Below are positions 37,837 through 54,261 of a stretch of DNA of 64,000 bases, in pieces. The stretch comes from Stutzerimonas stutzeri (GTDB taxonomy: Bacteria > Pseudomonadota > Gammaproteobacteria > Pseudomonadales > Pseudomonadaceae). The number at the start of each line of letters is the position of its first letter. The first letter of the stretch is position 1. The notes beneath the pieces are model-generated. The model was not told where the DNA came from. It was given only the letters and a program-made list of their open reading frames with translations, and did no database searches. The DNA is taken from NCBI RefSeq assembly GCF_018138085.1, contig NZ_CP073105.1:4915912-4979911 (forward strand), given 5' to 3'. The position numbers were made by a program, and so were the translations under genes.

Positions 37837-40001
37837 TTGGGCTGCCCCGGGCGAACTCTTTTGAGTAAATCGATAACCTGCGCGGTGCGCGGCCCAGCGT
37901 ACGACTCTCTGACAATGGAAGGGCTCTGAGCATCAGGTTGAACGGGATCCGCACGTATACCGTCAGGTACAGTCGCTTGCTCTCGCTCCAATAACCGCTC
38001 TTCCGTACGATTCTCGCGGATATTAGCCACTGCTTCAGCCTTAGAGCCGGCTGCGGGTTCAAGCTTTTTCTCGGCCATTGCATTGCCGACAATTTGCTCA
38101 ACTTTATCGACCAAGCCAACTTGGCTTTCCCGTTCAGCTCGTTTGTGAGCTGGCGGCACTTGCCTGTAGGCCTCCAAGAGGTCGTAGATCTCGTCCGAGC
38201 GATAATCCGCATACTTCGCATCCGACCTCCGCAGGTCGCAACGCAGGAACTCCTTGTTCTCGTCCTGGATCCAGATGTGCGCCGCAGAGTTCGGATCAAA
38301 CCAGCAATCAATCGCCCAGACGCCATTGCGACGCGCTTTTGCGAACCAGTTTTTTTCGATAGCCATCTCGCAGAGATAATGCATGCCGCGAAACAACACG
38401 CCACCTTTTTGGACGGTGGCCCTTTCCCGAGGCAGCAGATTGAGATAAATCAGCTCGTCAGGTCGCTTGTTAGGCTGGATAAGGTCGTTCTCTAACGCCC
38501 ACCGCCAAATCCCCATCGGAGTGGGCTCCACGCCATCGTTCATCATCGCCTGGGTAAGACGATCCGGCTGTCGGTGGAAACGGTTGTAGTGAAGAATGCA
38601 CTCGATGAGGACTTGGGTGAACTCCTTCAAATTCAGCGTCGCGTCGAGCCGATAATCACGCTCACCGCGTTCCTTCTCTCGGGCTGCTACTCCGCCGGGG
38701 AGCCACCTAATACCGGTTAAGTCGTTCAGGATGCCGAAGCGGCTCTCGACCATCGGTTTCCAATCCGGTCGGTATGGCGGGGCCGTCCCCATATCGATAC
38801 CCAGGCCAGACGCGAGCCCCTCAGCAGCAGCCCCCAACATTTCACCTCTATCGGCGTAGATTTGATGTGGCAGATGACGACAGTCCCAATCCTCAGGAGT
38901 GATATCAACACCGTTTTGCGCGCAGAACTCCACCTTGGAGGTGAACGCGTTGAACAGCGCCTGTCGAGCTCCGTTCCAGCTAGGCCCCTCAAGGCCTACA
39001 TAAAGGCCAACGATCATCCCTGAGAAACTGTCGACTACGATGTACACCACGGGGCGACCGATAAGCATTCGTCGGGAGTAGCTGTTGACCAAGTAAATGT
39101 CAGCGATGGTCGCGTCGATCTCGAATTGATGACAAGGACCTCTAAGCCAGTCGCGGACGGTACCGGATAATGGACGGCAATCCTTCAGCCACTTCGTCAA
39201 CCCCATGCGTCCACGATCAGTCTCGGTATCATCAAAGAACTGCTTTCCCCAATAATTAAACTGGTTAAACGTCGGAATTTCAGATTGAGGAAGCAATACG
39301 ACCTCGTTTTCGGGATTTTTAGAAAGCCGCTTCTCCGAATAATATTTATTGAGCATTTTGTTGTACGCGCTATCAATCGTCGACTTCTTGTTCTTTACGT
39401 AAAGCGCGTAACAAACTCGGATACACTTCTTGTCGATATCGCTTAGTAATTTGGCAGGCGACACTAACACCCCTTGAAACCTTGGCTTTCGTCCCGGCGG
39501 CTTATCAGCGGAGTAATTACGACTCCCAACACCTACAGCAGAATAGTTGTTAAGAAGCGCATTTCTTACTTGCCCGTAAAACCAGTATCGATACAACAAA
39601 CGATATAGCGTTTTACGCTGCACACCCGCCTCAGCGGCGCGATCACTTACCAATCGGCCCATCTCGCCATGAACAAATATTTGCCCTGGATAGGCCGGGT
39701 CCAAAAGTGGCGCAATCAGAGCCCATTTTTGGTCTCTATCACGCCTCGCGCGCTCGTCGAGATCTTCTTCCAAAACCAGTAGAAATTCTGGCACTGCCAT
39801 CACCACAGGCTTTGTATCGCCTGATACCAATGACACCCTGAATTCCTCAAGACCAATCGAATACGGCTTCCTAGGAGGATCCGTTAGATCCATAACAATC
39901 AGTGCGTCGTGCTTCTCGTCGAGGTGAATTGCTCTCGCCATAGTAGAGAGCAAGGAGAGTTCCGTGACAGGCTCAAAGACGTCATTAACTGAAATTTTCA
40001 T
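37833..40001 (-). CDS. tnsB: DDE transposase TnsB
   Basis: A 722-residue Mu/retroviral-integrase-superfamily transposase. The catalytic triad is readable as Asp296 (FEIDATIADIYLV), Asp384 (QIYADRGEML) and Glu419 (KPMVESRFG). The spacings of 88 and 35 residues equal those of Tn7 TnsB (D273, D361, E396). N-terminal helix-turn-helix domains should bind the 20-bp end repeats. Overlaps with tnsA and tnsC (ATGA both times) indicate translational coupling. Confidence 0.95.
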   Translation of the reverse strand: MKISVNDVFEPVTELSLLSTMARAIHLDEKHDALIVMDLTDPPRKPYSIGLEEFRVSLVSGDTKPVVMAVPEFLLVLEEDLDERARRDRDQKWALIAPLLDPAYPGQIFVHGEMGRLVSDRAAEAGVQRKTLYRLLYRYWFYGQVRNALLNNYSAVGVGSRNYSADKPPGRKPRFQGVLVSPAKLLSDIDKKCIRVCYALYVKNKKSTIDSAYNKMLNKYYSEKRLSKNPENEVVLLPQSEIPTFNQFNYWGKQFFDDTETDRGRMGLTKWLKDCRPLSGTVRDWLRGPCHQFEIDATIADIYLVNSYSRRMLIGRPVVYIVVDSFSGMIVGLYVGLEGPSWNGARQALFNAFTSKVEFCAQNGVDITPEDWDCRHLPHQIYADRGEMLGAAAEGLASGLGIDMGTAPPYRPDWKPMVESRFGILNDLTGIRWLPGGVAAREKERGERDYRLDATLNLKEFTQVLIECILHYNRFHRQPDRLTQAMMNDGVEPTPMGIWRWALENDLIQPNKRPDELIYLNLLPRERATVQKGGVLFRGMHYLCEMAIEKNWFAKARRNGVWAIDCWFDPNSAAHIWIQDENKEFLRCDLRRSDAKYADYRSDEIYDLLEAYRQVPPAHKRAERESQVGLVDKVEQIVGNAMAEKKLEPAAGSKAEAVANIRENRTEERLLEREQATVPDGIRADPVQPDAQSPSIVRESYAGPRTAQVIDLLKRVRPGQPK

Positions 40002-40852
40002 GACGACTTCTCGCTCAGTGTGGATATTTCAGTGGGATAAAAAACACTGAAGTCTGGCAAAGGTGACTTGAGCTGTAACGGCGCACCACTTAATTCAATC
40101 CTAATAGTTTTCCGCCAGATCAAATTAAAGAAAATGTCGCGAGCATCGGTATACGGTATGGATAATCGGTGTCCAATCTTGCGCAAGCTCTCCGACGTTG
40201 ACCAAGGGCAACCCTTTATTGATTCAAGTATCTCGATGAATTGCAAATGCAGCGGGACATCCATCAAGGCACGAGGCAATTTGGCAAATTTGCGAAGAAA
40301 TACGAGATTCAGGATCAAATCGGGCGTAAACAACTCCTCCGTTACGATGCTCCAGTCTACACCTTGGCTCACCCAGAACCGTCTCTCGACTTCGAGTTTT
40401 TCTAACGTGCGAGCACAGCCTTTTCCTTGAAGGTCTTTCGCGTATTTGATCGTCCTGGCAACGGACTTTACGTCTCCATTTGGCTGCTTTACAGACAGCA
40501 AAAAGTCAGTGGTCATTACCATAGGAACAGAGGTCGTTTTGTATTTTGGATACCGTACACCGATAGCCCTGGCGATCGCCTGGGTGCTCTCCACCGGCAG
40601 TAGGGGATACTGCTCGCGGATATCTACAACGTCCTCTGAAAACTCACAGAGTAAAAAGTACGCCCGTTCAAGGTCGGATAAGAGGTGATGAATTCGATCA
40701 ATCTTAACACCTTGGATTTTCCAGGAACGCCCCATCGAAGGGACATCCTGAACACGTAACCAAGGCACATACTCAGCTCCGGCGCCAGCTCCAAACCCAT
40801 TGGCGATGTGCCGTTCGATATCCTGATTTGAAGCAAACCTACGACCTCGCAC
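39998..40852 (-). CDS. tnsA: TnsA endonuclease
   Basis: A 284-residue restriction-enzyme-like nuclease that cuts the 5' strands at the transposon ends. Likely catalytic residues are Glu62 (LERAYFLLCEFS), Asp116 (MTTDFLL) and Lys136 (VARTIKYAKDL), close to E63, D114 and K132 of Tn7 TnsA. The C-terminal half is the winged-helix TnsA domain, which binds TnsC. A separate tnsA predicts cut-and-paste movement. First gene of the operon; the space to the right is the transposon end. Confidence 0.93.
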   Translation of the reverse strand: MRGRRFASNQDIERHIANGFGAGAGAEYVPWLRVQDVPSMGRSWKIQGVKIDRIHHLLSDLERAYFLLCEFSEDVVDIREQYPLLPVESTQAIARAIGVRYPKYKTTSVPMVMTTDFLLSVKQPNGDVKSVARTIKYAKDLQGKGCARTLEKLEVERRFWVSQGVDWSIVTEELFTPDLILNLVFLRKFAKLPRALMDVPLHLQFIEILESIKGCPWSTSESLRKIGHRLSIPYTDARDIFFNLIWRKTIRIELSGAPLQLKSPLPDFSVFYPTEISTLSEKSS

Positions 40853-41029
40853 CCGCCCTCCTAAGTCCGTCCGGACCGCTCCCCTCGTTCGGCAAGAGAG
40901 TAGTTATAGGAAAACATGAGCTAACAAGCTGCCATGTCGTAGGGCTTTCCAGAATACTCCTGCTGAAAATTAAGGCAGCGGCTCCTGACGAACGGCCTAG
41001 CATAAAAACAGAAAACCCTTTTAGATACA

Positions 41030-41109
41030 GGGGCTTACGGTTAGTGTCAAACTATAATAGCTTGTGTCAGACTTTATTATTTTGTGTCAATCTTTATTCC
41101 GTGAAGCCA
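41030..41109. mobile_element. Right end of the Tn7-like transposon with TnsB-type repeats
   Basis: On the + strand GTGTCA recurs at 41044, 41064 and 41084, exactly 20 bp apart. Read on the minus strand each gives TGACAC followed by an AT-rich block (AAAATAATAAAGTC, AAGCTATTATAGTT), much like the TnsB sites of Tn7 (GACAATAAAGTC). A fourth AATAAAGAT block lies between these and glmS. The terminus is estimated at 41109, 25 bp from the glmS stop. The expected terminal TGT is not obvious; the sequence there reads TGGCTTCACGG, so the exact edge is uncertain. Confidence 0.75.
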
Positions 41110-41134
41110 GTGTGTTTACCGCGCCAGCCGGCTG
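41110..41134. other. attTn7 insertion region after glmS
   Basis: The 25 bp between the glmS stop codon and the inferred transposon edge. Tn7 and its relatives insert about 25 bp beyond the glmS stop with the tnsA-proximal end facing glmS, as here. No glmS terminator is left in this interval. Confidence 0.7.
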
Positions 41135-42985
<1,851 letters not shown>

Positions 42986-42987
42986 GA

Positions 42988-43770
42988 TCAGGTCTCCTGA
43001 GAGGTTTCGATGGCCGCGCAGATCAGCTTGATGCCGCGGGCCTGAATGCTCGAACGCGCCTCGACCGTGAGGCGTTCGTCCGTAATGAGGGTATGGATGT
43101 CGCCCCAAGGCAACTCCAGATTGGGTATGCGCCGACCGATCTTGTCGGATTCGGCGAGCACGATGACCTCGCGAGCCACTTCAGCCATGACCCGCGAAAG
43201 GCCCAGTAATTCGTTGAAGGTGGTCGTGCCGCGTTGCAGATCGATGCCGTCGGCGCCGATGAACAGCTGGTCGAAGTCATAGGAGCGCAGCACCTGTTCG
43301 GCCACCTGCCCTTGGAACGACTCGGAATGTGGGTCCCAGGTACCGCCAGTCATCAGCAGTGTGGGCTCGTGCTCCAGCTCACGCAACGCATTGGCAACGC
43401 TCAACGAGTTGGTCATGACCAGCAGGCCATGCTTGTGGCCCAGCTGCGGAATCATGGCCGCGGTGGTGGTGCCGCTGTCGATGATGATGCGCGCATGTTC
43501 ACGGATACAGCCAACGGCGGCTCGGGCGATGGCCTGCTTCCACGGCGAGACGGGTTGGCTGGTGTCGCCGATCAGCTCCTGCGGCAAAGGCACCGCGCCA
43601 CCGTAGCGGCGCAGCAGCAGGCCATTCTTTTCCAAGGCCGCGAGGTCTTTGCGGATGGTCACTTCAGAGGTTTCGAAACGCCTGGACAGCTCGTCGACGC
43701 TCACCTCGCCCTGCTCGTTGAGTAGGGCGAGTATGGCGTGGCGTCGCTGCGGAGTGTTGCGTTTCGACAT
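42988..43770 (-). CDS. glmR: DeoR-family regulator (GlmR)
   Basis: A 260-residue DeoR-type repressor with an N-terminal winged helix-turn-helix ([38 protein letters not shown]) and a sugar-phosphate isomerase-like effector domain ([49 protein letters not shown]). In Pseudomonas the gene before glmS has this role and controls amino-sugar synthesis. Its stop is two bases before the glmS start. Confidence 0.92.
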   Translation of the reverse strand: MSKRNTPQRRHAILALLNEQGEVSVDELSRRFETSEVTIRKDLAALEKNGLLLRRYGGAVPLPQELIGDTSQPVSPWKQAIARAAVGCIREHARIIIDSGTTTAAMIPQLGHKHGLLVMTNSLSVANALRELEHEPTLLMTGGTWDPHSESFQGQVAEQVLRSYDFDQLFIGADGIDLQRGTTTFNELLGLSRVMAEVAREVIVLAESDKIGRRIPNLELPWGDIHTLITDERLTVEARSSIQARGIKLICAAIETSQET

Positions 43771-43844
43771 GCTTAAGTTTCGATTCGAAAGAAAACTCCG
43801 CGAATCAAAACCTAAAGCACCCGTTCAGTCAACCCTGGCGCGCC

Positions 43845-45992
43845 TCAGACACGGAAATAACCCATCAGCGTCTGTTGGTTATTGGCCAGCTGGTTGAGCG
43901 CCTGGCTGACCTGCGCTGACTCCTCCGCCTGGCCCGACAGCGACTCGGTGACATCGCGGATGCCGGCCACGTTGCGGTTGATCTCCTCGGCGACGGCACT
44001 CTGCTGCTCGGCTGCACTGGCGATCTGCAGGTTCATATCGGAGATCACCGCCACCGCATCGCCGATCTTGCGCAGCGCCGCGACCGCTTGCCCGACCTGG
44101 TCGACGCTGCCCTGGGCCTGATTGCGGCTGCCCTGCATGGCCGTCACCACATCCTGCGTTCCATTCTGCAAACGCTCGATGACCTGGCGAATTTCTTCGA
44201 TGGATTCCTGTGTTCGCTGAGCCAGGTTGCGTACTTCATCAGCGACCACGGCAAAACCGCGACCAGCCTCGCCGGCCCGAGCAGCCTCGATAGCCGCGTT
44301 GAGTGCCAGCAGGTTGGTCTGCTCGGCGATTGCGCGAATCACCTCGAGCACCGAGCCGATTTGCTCGCTGCTCGCGGCCAGGCTCTCGACTTGCGTCATC
44401 GCCTGGTTCAGTTCGTTGGCCAGGCTGCCGATGCTGTGCGTAGTGTGGTCGATGATCCTCAAGCCCTCATGCGTGGCTTGATCAACGTCGCGTGCCGCTT
44501 CGGCCGCCTGGGCCGCGTTGCGGGCCACGTCCTGCGCGGTGGCGCTCATTTCTTGCGACGCGGTCGCCACCTGGTCGACCTCACGGAACTGTTGCTGCAT
44601 GCCGGCACTGGTCTGGCTGGCGATCACGGCCGACTGGTCGGCACTGCTGCGGGCATCCTGCACCGACCGCTTCACATCGGCGATGGTTGGTTGCAGCTTG
44701 TCGAGGAAACGGTTGAACCAGCCGGCCAGGGCGCCCAGCTCGTCCTGGCGGTCATATTGCAGCCGACGCGTCAGATCACCCTCGCCGCTGGCGATATCCT
44801 TGAGCATGGCTGCAACGCCTTCTATCGGTCGGGTGACGCCGCGCGCGGTCAGCCACATCAACGCCAGCCCCACCAGCACGGCAACAAGTCCGATGGCCAA
44901 GGCGACCATGCCGTCCTTGCGACTCTGAAGCTGCAAGCTCTGCTCGAGACGCAACGCCGGCGCGAGCAGCACCTGCCGCGGCACTTCCAGCAGAACGGCC
45001 CAGGGAGCGAGTTCGGGTATTGGTTGCACCGGCTGCAACACCCGCAGCATGTCGCCGTTCTGGAGCATCGCCTTCTGACCCGAGTCGACCGCACGGCCGA
45101 TTGCCTCGCTGTCCGCGCCGTACGCCTCGCTCAATGGCTTGCCGAGCAGGCCGGCATTGCGACTGTGACCACCCAGGAGTTTGGCCGGGCTGATCACGCT
45201 CAGTTGGCCCTCGCCCTGGTAAAGGTCCTGATGCGCCTGTTCGCTGAATGCCTGCAGCGACGCGAGACTGATGTCCACGCCGACGACGCCAATCACCTTA
45301 CCGGCTTCGATCAGCGGAAAGGCGATGCTGGTCATCAGCAGTTGCTGGCCGTCCACCTCGTCGAAATAGGGATCGAGCAAACAGACCCGGCCGCGATCGC
45401 GGGGGCAGGCATACCAGGCGTTGTAAGGCGCGCCGCTGATCCCTGGCGTCGTATCGCCGAGCAAGTCCTCGTTCATGATTTCCGCGTTGAGCTGACCTGG
45501 CGTACGCTGCGACCAGTACAGTGAGAAGCGACCGCTATCATTGCCCCCCATCTCGGCGTTGCCGATGAACATGCCGTCCTTGTCATCCAACGCGTCGGGC
45601 TCGAAGACGGCGTACAGCCCGATCAGGTCGGGGTTGGCCTGTAGCGCCATCTCCAGCTGATGACGCAAATCCTCGCGCAGCTCGAAGGCATTCGACATGC
45701 GTTCGATGGACTGCTCTCGCAGCGACAACACCTGACGCGTCAGGCCCAGCCCGTACTGATAGGCGTCGTTGAACTGCCGTTCGATACGCAGTGCCTGCGC
45801 GAGACCGCGTGCCTGCAAGTTGTTGCGCGCGGACTCCTCGAGCATGGTACTGCTCGAGGCATTGACGAGGGCAACGGTCTGGCGGGATTGATAAAGTGAA
45901 GCACCGACCAGCAAGCCGACGATCAGCAGGAGGCAGAGACCGGCCAGCAGAGTGAGCTTCCACTGGATGGACAGGCGATTGAGCAAGAGCAT
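43845..45992 (-). CDS. Methyl-accepting chemotaxis protein with dCACHE sensor
   Basis: A 715-residue transmembrane chemoreceptor: a membrane helix at residues 10-32, a large periplasmic double-CACHE sensor (about 40-350, with [20 protein letters not shown] and [15 protein letters not shown]), a second helix (about 355-380), HAMP, and a long cytoplasmic signalling domain with the CheA/CheW hairpin ([20 protein letters not shown]). No CheR-tethering pentapeptide is present at the end (LMGYFRV). The ligand is unknown, but this domain type often binds amino acids or organic acids. It sits between glmU and glmR, facing the same way. Confidence 0.93.
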   Translation of the reverse strand: MLLLNRLSIQWKLTLLAGLCLLLIVGLLVGASLYQSRQTVALVNASSSTMLEESARNNLQARGLAQALRIERQFNDAYQYGLGLTRQVLSLREQSIERMSNAFELREDLRHQLEMALQANPDLIGLYAVFEPDALDDKDGMFIGNAEMGGNDSGRFSLYWSQRTPGQLNAEIMNEDLLGDTTPGISGAPYNAWYACPRDRGRVCLLDPYFDEVDGQQLLMTSIAFPLIEAGKVIGVVGVDISLASLQAFSEQAHQDLYQGEGQLSVISPAKLLGGHSRNAGLLGKPLSEAYGADSEAIGRAVDSGQKAMLQNGDMLRVLQPVQPIPELAPWAVLLEVPRQVLLAPALRLEQSLQLQSRKDGMVALAIGLVAVLVGLALMWLTARGVTRPIEGVAAMLKDIASGEGDLTRRLQYDRQDELGALAGWFNRFLDKLQPTIADVKRSVQDARSSADQSAVIASQTSAGMQQQFREVDQVATASQEMSATAQDVARNAAQAAEAARDVDQATHEGLRIIDHTTHSIGSLANELNQAMTQVESLAASSEQIGSVLEVIRAIAEQTNLLALNAAIEAARAGEAGRGFAVVADEVRNLAQRTQESIEEIRQVIERLQNGTQDVVTAMQGSRNQAQGSVDQVGQAVAALRKIGDAVAVISDMNLQIASAAEQQSAVAEEINRNVAGIRDVTESLSGQAEESAQVSQALNQLANNQQTLMGYFRV

Positions 45993-46005
45993 GACGACGT
46001 CCTTT

Positions 46006-46066
46006 GTGGTTATGCCTTAAGAGATCGGCCAGATGTACGATCTCTTTAGCTATCAGGCATAACCAC
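46006..46066. promoter_or_regulatory. Nested inverted repeat between glmU and the chemoreceptor gene
   Basis: GTGGTTATGCCT and AGGCATAACCAC (12 bp, perfect) enclose a second perfect repeat, AGAGATCG/CGATCTCT. The 61-bp structure begins 14 bp before the chemoreceptor start codon and ends 37 bp after the glmU stop. It could fold in the chemoreceptor leader or end glmU transcription, though no T-run follows. Confidence 0.6.
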
Positions 46067-46103
46067 TTGCCGGCCGGGCATCGTCTTGCACGAGCCAGGC
46101 GGC

Positions 46104-47468
46104 TTATTTGCGCGTTTTTTGCGGGCGTTGCCAGCCTTCGATCAATGCCTGCCGGGCGCGGCCCAATGCGAGGGTCCCGGCCGGCACGTCGGCGGTGATC
46201 ACCGAGCCGGCGCCAGTGGTCGCACCATCGCCAAGGCTCACGGGCGCTACGAGCGAGCTGTTGGAGCCGATGAACACGTCTTCGCCCAGCACCGTGCGGA
46301 ACTTGTTCGCACCATCGTAGTTGCAGGTGATGGTGCCAGCGCCGATGTTGGTCCGGGAGCCGATATCCGCATCGCCCAGATAGGCCAGGTGCCCGGCTTT
46401 CGCGCCCTCACCCAGGTGCGAGTTCTTCACCTCGACGAAGTTGCCGACGTGCGCCTTGGCACCGAGCACCGCGCCGGGACGCAGGCGGGCAAAGGGACCG
46501 CAATCGGCACCCTCGCCGAGCTCGGCGCCTTCAAGATGGCTGTTGGCCTTGATCACTGCACCACGGCGCAACGTACTGTCGCGGATCACGCAGTTGGGAC
46601 CGATCTCGACGCCATCCTCGATGACGACCTTGCCTTCGAGAATCACGTTGATGTCGATCAGCACGTCACGGCCGACAGTGACCTCGCCACGCAGATCGAA
46701 GCGCGCCGGATCGCGCAGCGTGACCCCCTGGGCCATCAGCCGGTGAGCAGCACGTAGCTGGTAATGCCGCTCCAGTTCGGCGAGCTGGCGGCGATCATTG
46801 GCGCCCTGCACCTCCATCGCATCCAGTGGCTGCTCCGTGGCGACCACCAGGCCATCGGCTACCGCCATGGCGATGACGTCCGTCAGGTAGTACTCACCCT
46901 GCGCGTTGCTGTTGGAGAGGCGCCCGAGCCAGTCACCGAGACGCTCCCCCGGCACAGCGAGAATTCCGGTATTGCCTTCGGTGATCAGCTTCTGGTCGGC
47001 CGATGCGTCCTTGTGCTCGACGATCGCCTGCACCACGCCTTGGTCATCACGCACGATTCGGCCGTAGCCGGTCGGATCGTCCAGGTTAACCGTGAGCAAC
47101 GCAATCTGCTGCGCGCCGACCTTGTGCAAGAGCCGTTCGAGCGTGGCCACCTCGATCAAGGGGACATCGCCATAGAGGATCAACACTCGCTCGGCGCTCA
47201 GGGCGGGCAGCGCCTGCGCCACCGCGTGGCCGGTACCGAGCTGCTCTGCCTGGACGACGAAATTCAGATCATCGGCGGCCAGCCGCTGGCGAACCTCGTC
47301 GGCACCGTGCCCGATCACGACATGAATTCGATCAGGCGAGAGCTGCCGTGCAGTGGCAATAACGTGACCGAGCATGGACTGCCCGGCGACCGGATGCAGG
47401 ACTTTCGGCAAGGCGGAACGCATACGCGTCCCCTGGCCCGCAGCAAGGATGACGATATCGAGCGACAT
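46104..47468 (-). CDS. glmU: Bifunctional UDP-GlcNAc pyrophosphorylase / GlcN-1-P acetyltransferase GlmU
   Basis: Catalyses the last two steps to UDP-N-acetylglucosamine. The 454 residues comprise an N-terminal nucleotidyltransferase ([37 protein letters not shown]) and a C-terminal left-handed beta-helix acetyltransferase ([60 protein letters not shown]). With glmS and glmR nearby it forms an amino-sugar cluster next to the ATP synthase operon, as usual in Pseudomonas. Confidence 0.98.
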   Translation of the reverse strand: MSLDIVILAAGQGTRMRSALPKVLHPVAGQSMLGHVIATARQLSPDRIHVVIGHGADEVRQRLAADDLNFVVQAEQLGTGHAVAQALPALSAERVLILYGDVPLIEVATLERLLHKVGAQQIALLTVNLDDPTGYGRIVRDDQGVVQAIVEHKDASADQKLITEGNTGILAVPGERLGDWLGRLSNSNAQGEYYLTDVIAMAVADGLVVATEQPLDAMEVQGANDRRQLAELERHYQLRAAHRLMAQGVTLRDPARFDLRGEVTVGRDVLIDINVILEGKVVIEDGVEIGPNCVIRDSTLRRGAVIKANSHLEGAELGEGADCGPFARLRPGAVLGAKAHVGNFVEVKNSHLGEGAKAGHLAYLGDADIGSRTNIGAGTITCNYDGANKFRTVLGEDVFIGSNSSLVAPVSLGDGATTGAGSVITADVPAGTLALGRARQALIEGWQRPQKTRK

Positions 47469-47544
47469 GAGGCAGATCCTTTCGGTAACCGGAACTGATC
47501 CGGATGCAGTACCTCAGCCGAGGGCCAGGACTGCTAAACAAAAC

Positions 47545-47580
47545 GGAGAAAAAGAAAAAGGGTAGCCAAGGCTACCCTTT
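47545..47580 (-). terminator. Rho-independent terminator of the atp operon
   Basis: On the minus strand AAAGGGTAGCC-TT-GGCTACCCTTT is followed by TTCTTTTTCT. The 11-bp perfect stem and T-rich tail lie about 30 bp after the atpC stop. Confidence 0.9.
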
Positions 47581-47607
47581 CTCCCAACGCGGTTGAAGCC
47601 GCTGGCG

Positions 47608-48033
47608 TTAGCCGCCGAACTTCTTGCGAAGCTGCTGGACGGTACGCAGTTGCGCTGCGACCTCGGCCAGATGAGCGGCAGCGGAACCGTAGTCGAACTC
47701 CGCTCCCTGCTCGTGCAACGCCTTCTCGGCCGCCTTGAGGGCTTCCTGAGCCGCAGCTTCGTCGATGTCGGCAGCACGCTGCACGGTATCGGCGAGGACC
47801 TTGACCATGTTCGGCTGCACTTCGAGGAAGCCACCGGAGATGTAGAACACCTCGGCTTCGCCACCCTGCTTGATCAGACGAATCGGACCCGGCTTCAGGT
47901 TGGTGATCAGCGGCGCGTGGCCCGGAGCGATACCCAAATCTCCCAGGTTACCGTGCGCAATCACCATCTCGACCAGACCGGAGAAGATCTCCGCTTCCGC
48001 GCTGACGATATCGCAATGGACTGTCATAGCCAT
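47608..48033 (-). CDS. atpC: ATP synthase F1 subunit epsilon
   Basis: A 141-residue rotor-stalk subunit: beta-sandwich ([60 protein letters not shown]) and a C-terminal helical hairpin ([16 protein letters not shown]) that can inhibit ATP hydrolysis. Last gene of the operon; a terminator follows. Confidence 0.97.
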   Translation of the reverse strand: MAMTVHCDIVSAEAEIFSGLVEMVIAHGNLGDLGIAPGHAPLITNLKPGPIRLIKQGGEAEVFYISGGFLEVQPNMVKVLADTVQRAADIDEAAAQEALKAAEKALHEQGAEFDYGSAAAHLAEVAAQLRTVQQLRKKFGG

Positions 48034-48106
48034 TCGCTTGCCTCACGTGACAGAACGCGGGCGGTGCCCGCATCCTTTACGCGTCCGTTGCCGGACGCAC
48101 GGGTGA

Positions 48107-49513
<1,407 letters not shown>

Positions 49514-50374
49514 TTAAACCGCGGCAGCGCCGCCGACGATTTCCGAAATCTCTTGGGTGATCGCTGCCTGACGCGCCTTGTTGTACACAAGCTGCAGGTC
49601 CTTGATGATTTCGCCAGCGTTGTCGGTGGCATTCTTCATCGCGATCATCCGCGCCGCCTGTTCGGCCGCGCTGTTCTCGACCACCGCCTGGTACACCTGG
49701 GATTCGACATAGCGAACCATCAGGCCGTCGAGCAGCTCCTTGGCATCGGGCTCGTACAGATAGTCCCAGTGATGCTTGAGCTCCTGATCCGGATCGGCCA
49801 CCAATGGAACGAGCTGCTCCAGTGTCGGCTTTTGCGTCATGGTGTTGATGAACTTGTTCGAGACCACGGACAGGCGATCGATACGCCCTTCGAGGTAGGC
49901 ATCGAGCATGACCTTGACGCTACCGATCAGGTCATTGACCGAGGGCTCTTCGCCGAGGTGACTGATCGCAGCAACGACATTGCCACCAAAGTTGCGGAAG
50001 AATGCCGCTCCCTTGCTGCCAATCACGCAGAGATCGATCTCCGCGCCCTGCTGGCGATCTTTCGCCATGTCCTTGACCAGAGCCTTGAACAGGTTGGTGT
50101 TCAAGCCGCCGCACAGACCGCGGTCACTGCTCACCACGATATAGCCGACGCGCTTGATCTCGCGCTCGACCATGAACGGGTGGCGGTATTCCGGGTTGGC
50201 GTTGGCCAGATGACCAATCACCTGGCGGATACGCTCCGCATAGGGACGGCTAGCTGCCATGCGCTGCTGTGCCTTGCGCATCTTGCTGACCGCCACCTTT
50301 TCCATGGCGCTGGTGATCTTTTGCGTGCTCTTGATGCTCGCAATCTTGCTGCGAATCTCTTTTGCGCCTGCCAT
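49514..50374 (-). CDS. atpG: ATP synthase F1 subunit gamma
   Basis: The 286-residue central rotor shaft. The long N-terminal helix ([34 protein letters not shown]), the [16 protein letters not shown] strand and the C-terminal helix ([20 protein letters not shown]) are all present. Lies between atpA and atpD as in most bacteria. Confidence 0.98.
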   Translation of the reverse strand: MAGAKEIRSKIASIKSTQKITSAMEKVAVSKMRKAQQRMAASRPYAERIRQVIGHLANANPEYRHPFMVEREIKRVGYIVVSSDRGLCGGLNTNLFKALVKDMAKDRQQGAEIDLCVIGSKGAAFFRNFGGNVVAAISHLGEEPSVNDLIGSVKVMLDAYLEGRIDRLSVVSNKFINTMTQKPTLEQLVPLVADPDQELKHHWDYLYEPDAKELLDGLMVRYVESQVYQAVVENSAAEQAARMIAMKNATDNAGEIIKDLQLVYNKARQAAITQEISEIVGGAAAV

Positions 50375-50424
50375 TTGACACCTATCGGGTTAGCAGGCGG
50401 GCACCTTACGATGCCCGCTGCGGC

Positions 50425-51969
<1,545 letters not shown>

Positions 51970-51990
51970 AGCTCTGCTGCCCCTTCAAAC

Positions 51991-52527
51991 TCAAGATTTC
52001 AATGCTTCGGCCAGTTTCGCGAGCTTGCCGCGAACTGAGCCATCGATAACCAGGTCGCCGGCGCGGATCAGCACACCACCAATCAAGGTGGCATCTTCCG
52101 CGGCGTGCAGACGCACTTCTCGGCCGAGCCGTGCACTGAGAACCTTGGCGAGTTTGTCTTGCTGTTCATCGCTCAATGCGAAGGCACTGGTGACATCCAC
52201 GTCGATCGACTTTTCCTGCTCGGCCTTGTACAGCTCGAACTGGGCGTAGATATCCGGCAACAACGCCAGACGATCATGCTCGGCGATAACTTGGATGAAG
52301 TTCTGTGCCTGGGCGTCGAACTTGTCGCCACACACCTCAATGAAGGCGGTGGCCTTTTCTGTACTCGTCAGACGCGGGGCCTTGAACACGCGCTGCATGG
52401 TGTCGTCGAGCGACACCGCTGCAGCCAGGCCGAGCATGGCTGACCAATTGGCCAGCTGCTGATGGGCCTGTGCGTGCTCGAAGGCAGCCTTGGCGTAAGG
52501 TCGGGCCAGCGTGGTCAGTTCTGCCAT
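51991..52527 (-). CDS. atpH: ATP synthase F1 subunit delta
   Basis: The 178-residue peripheral-stalk subunit joining the b-subunits to alpha. Helical N-terminal domain ([20 protein letters not shown]) and the conserved C-terminal part ([20 protein letters not shown]) are typical. Confidence 0.97.
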   Translation of the reverse strand: MAELTTLARPYAKAAFEHAQAHQQLANWSAMLGLAAAVSLDDTMQRVFKAPRLTSTEKATAFIEVCGDKFDAQAQNFIQVIAEHDRLALLPDIYAQFELYKAEQEKSIDVDVTSAFALSDEQQDKLAKVLSARLGREVRLHAAEDATLIGGVLIRAGDLVIDGSVRGKLAKLAEALKS

Positions 52528-52541
52528 GATCGCGCCCTCGC

Positions 52542-53012
52542 TTAAATTTCGGCTGCCAGTTTGTTAACCAGCTCCGCATGCGCGCTTTGGTCGATGGATG
52601 CGCCCAGGATCTTCTCCGCACCGCTGACTGCCAGGCTACCCACTTGGGCACGCAGGGCGTCTTTGATGCCGTTGATTTCCTGTTCGATCTCGGCCTGAGC
52701 CTGAGCCTTCACACGGTCAGCTTCGACACGAGCCTGGTCACGGGCTTCGTCGACGATCTGAGCCGCGCGCTTCTTGGCCTGCTCGATGATTTCAGCAGCC
52801 TGGCCTTTGGCGTCGCGCAGTTGCTCGGCCACTTTCTCGTGGGCCAGCTCCAGATCACGAGCCGCGCGGTTGGCAGCGTCCAAGCCGTCTGCGATCTTCT
52901 TCTGTCTTTCCTGCAAAGCCGTAATGACCGGAGGCCATACGAACTTCATGCAGAACAGCACGAAGATGAAGAAGGCAACGGACTGGCCAATCAGGGTTGC
53001 ATTAATGTTCAC
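52542..53012 (-). CDS. atpF: ATP synthase F0 subunit b
   Basis: A 156-residue stator subunit with one N-terminal membrane helix ([20 protein letters not shown]) and a long charged helix that dimerises as a right-handed coiled coil ([40 protein letters not shown]). The usual length for Pseudomonas. Confidence 0.97.
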   Translation of the reverse strand: MNINATLIGQSVAFFIFVLFCMKFVWPPVITALQERQKKIADGLDAANRAARDLELAHEKVAEQLRDAKGQAAEIIEQAKKRAAQIVDEARDQARVEADRVKAQAQAEIEQEINGIKDALRAQVGSLAVSGAEKILGASIDQSAHAELVNKLAAEI

Positions 53013-53064
53013 GCCAACACCTCGCTCGTTCGTTGTCCGTCAAACCAATTCACTGGGAAGCGAA

Positions 53065-53349
<285 letters not shown>

Positions 53350-53376
53350 TTAAGGGTTTAGGTAAAGCGAATCGAA

Positions 53377-54261
<885 letters not shown>

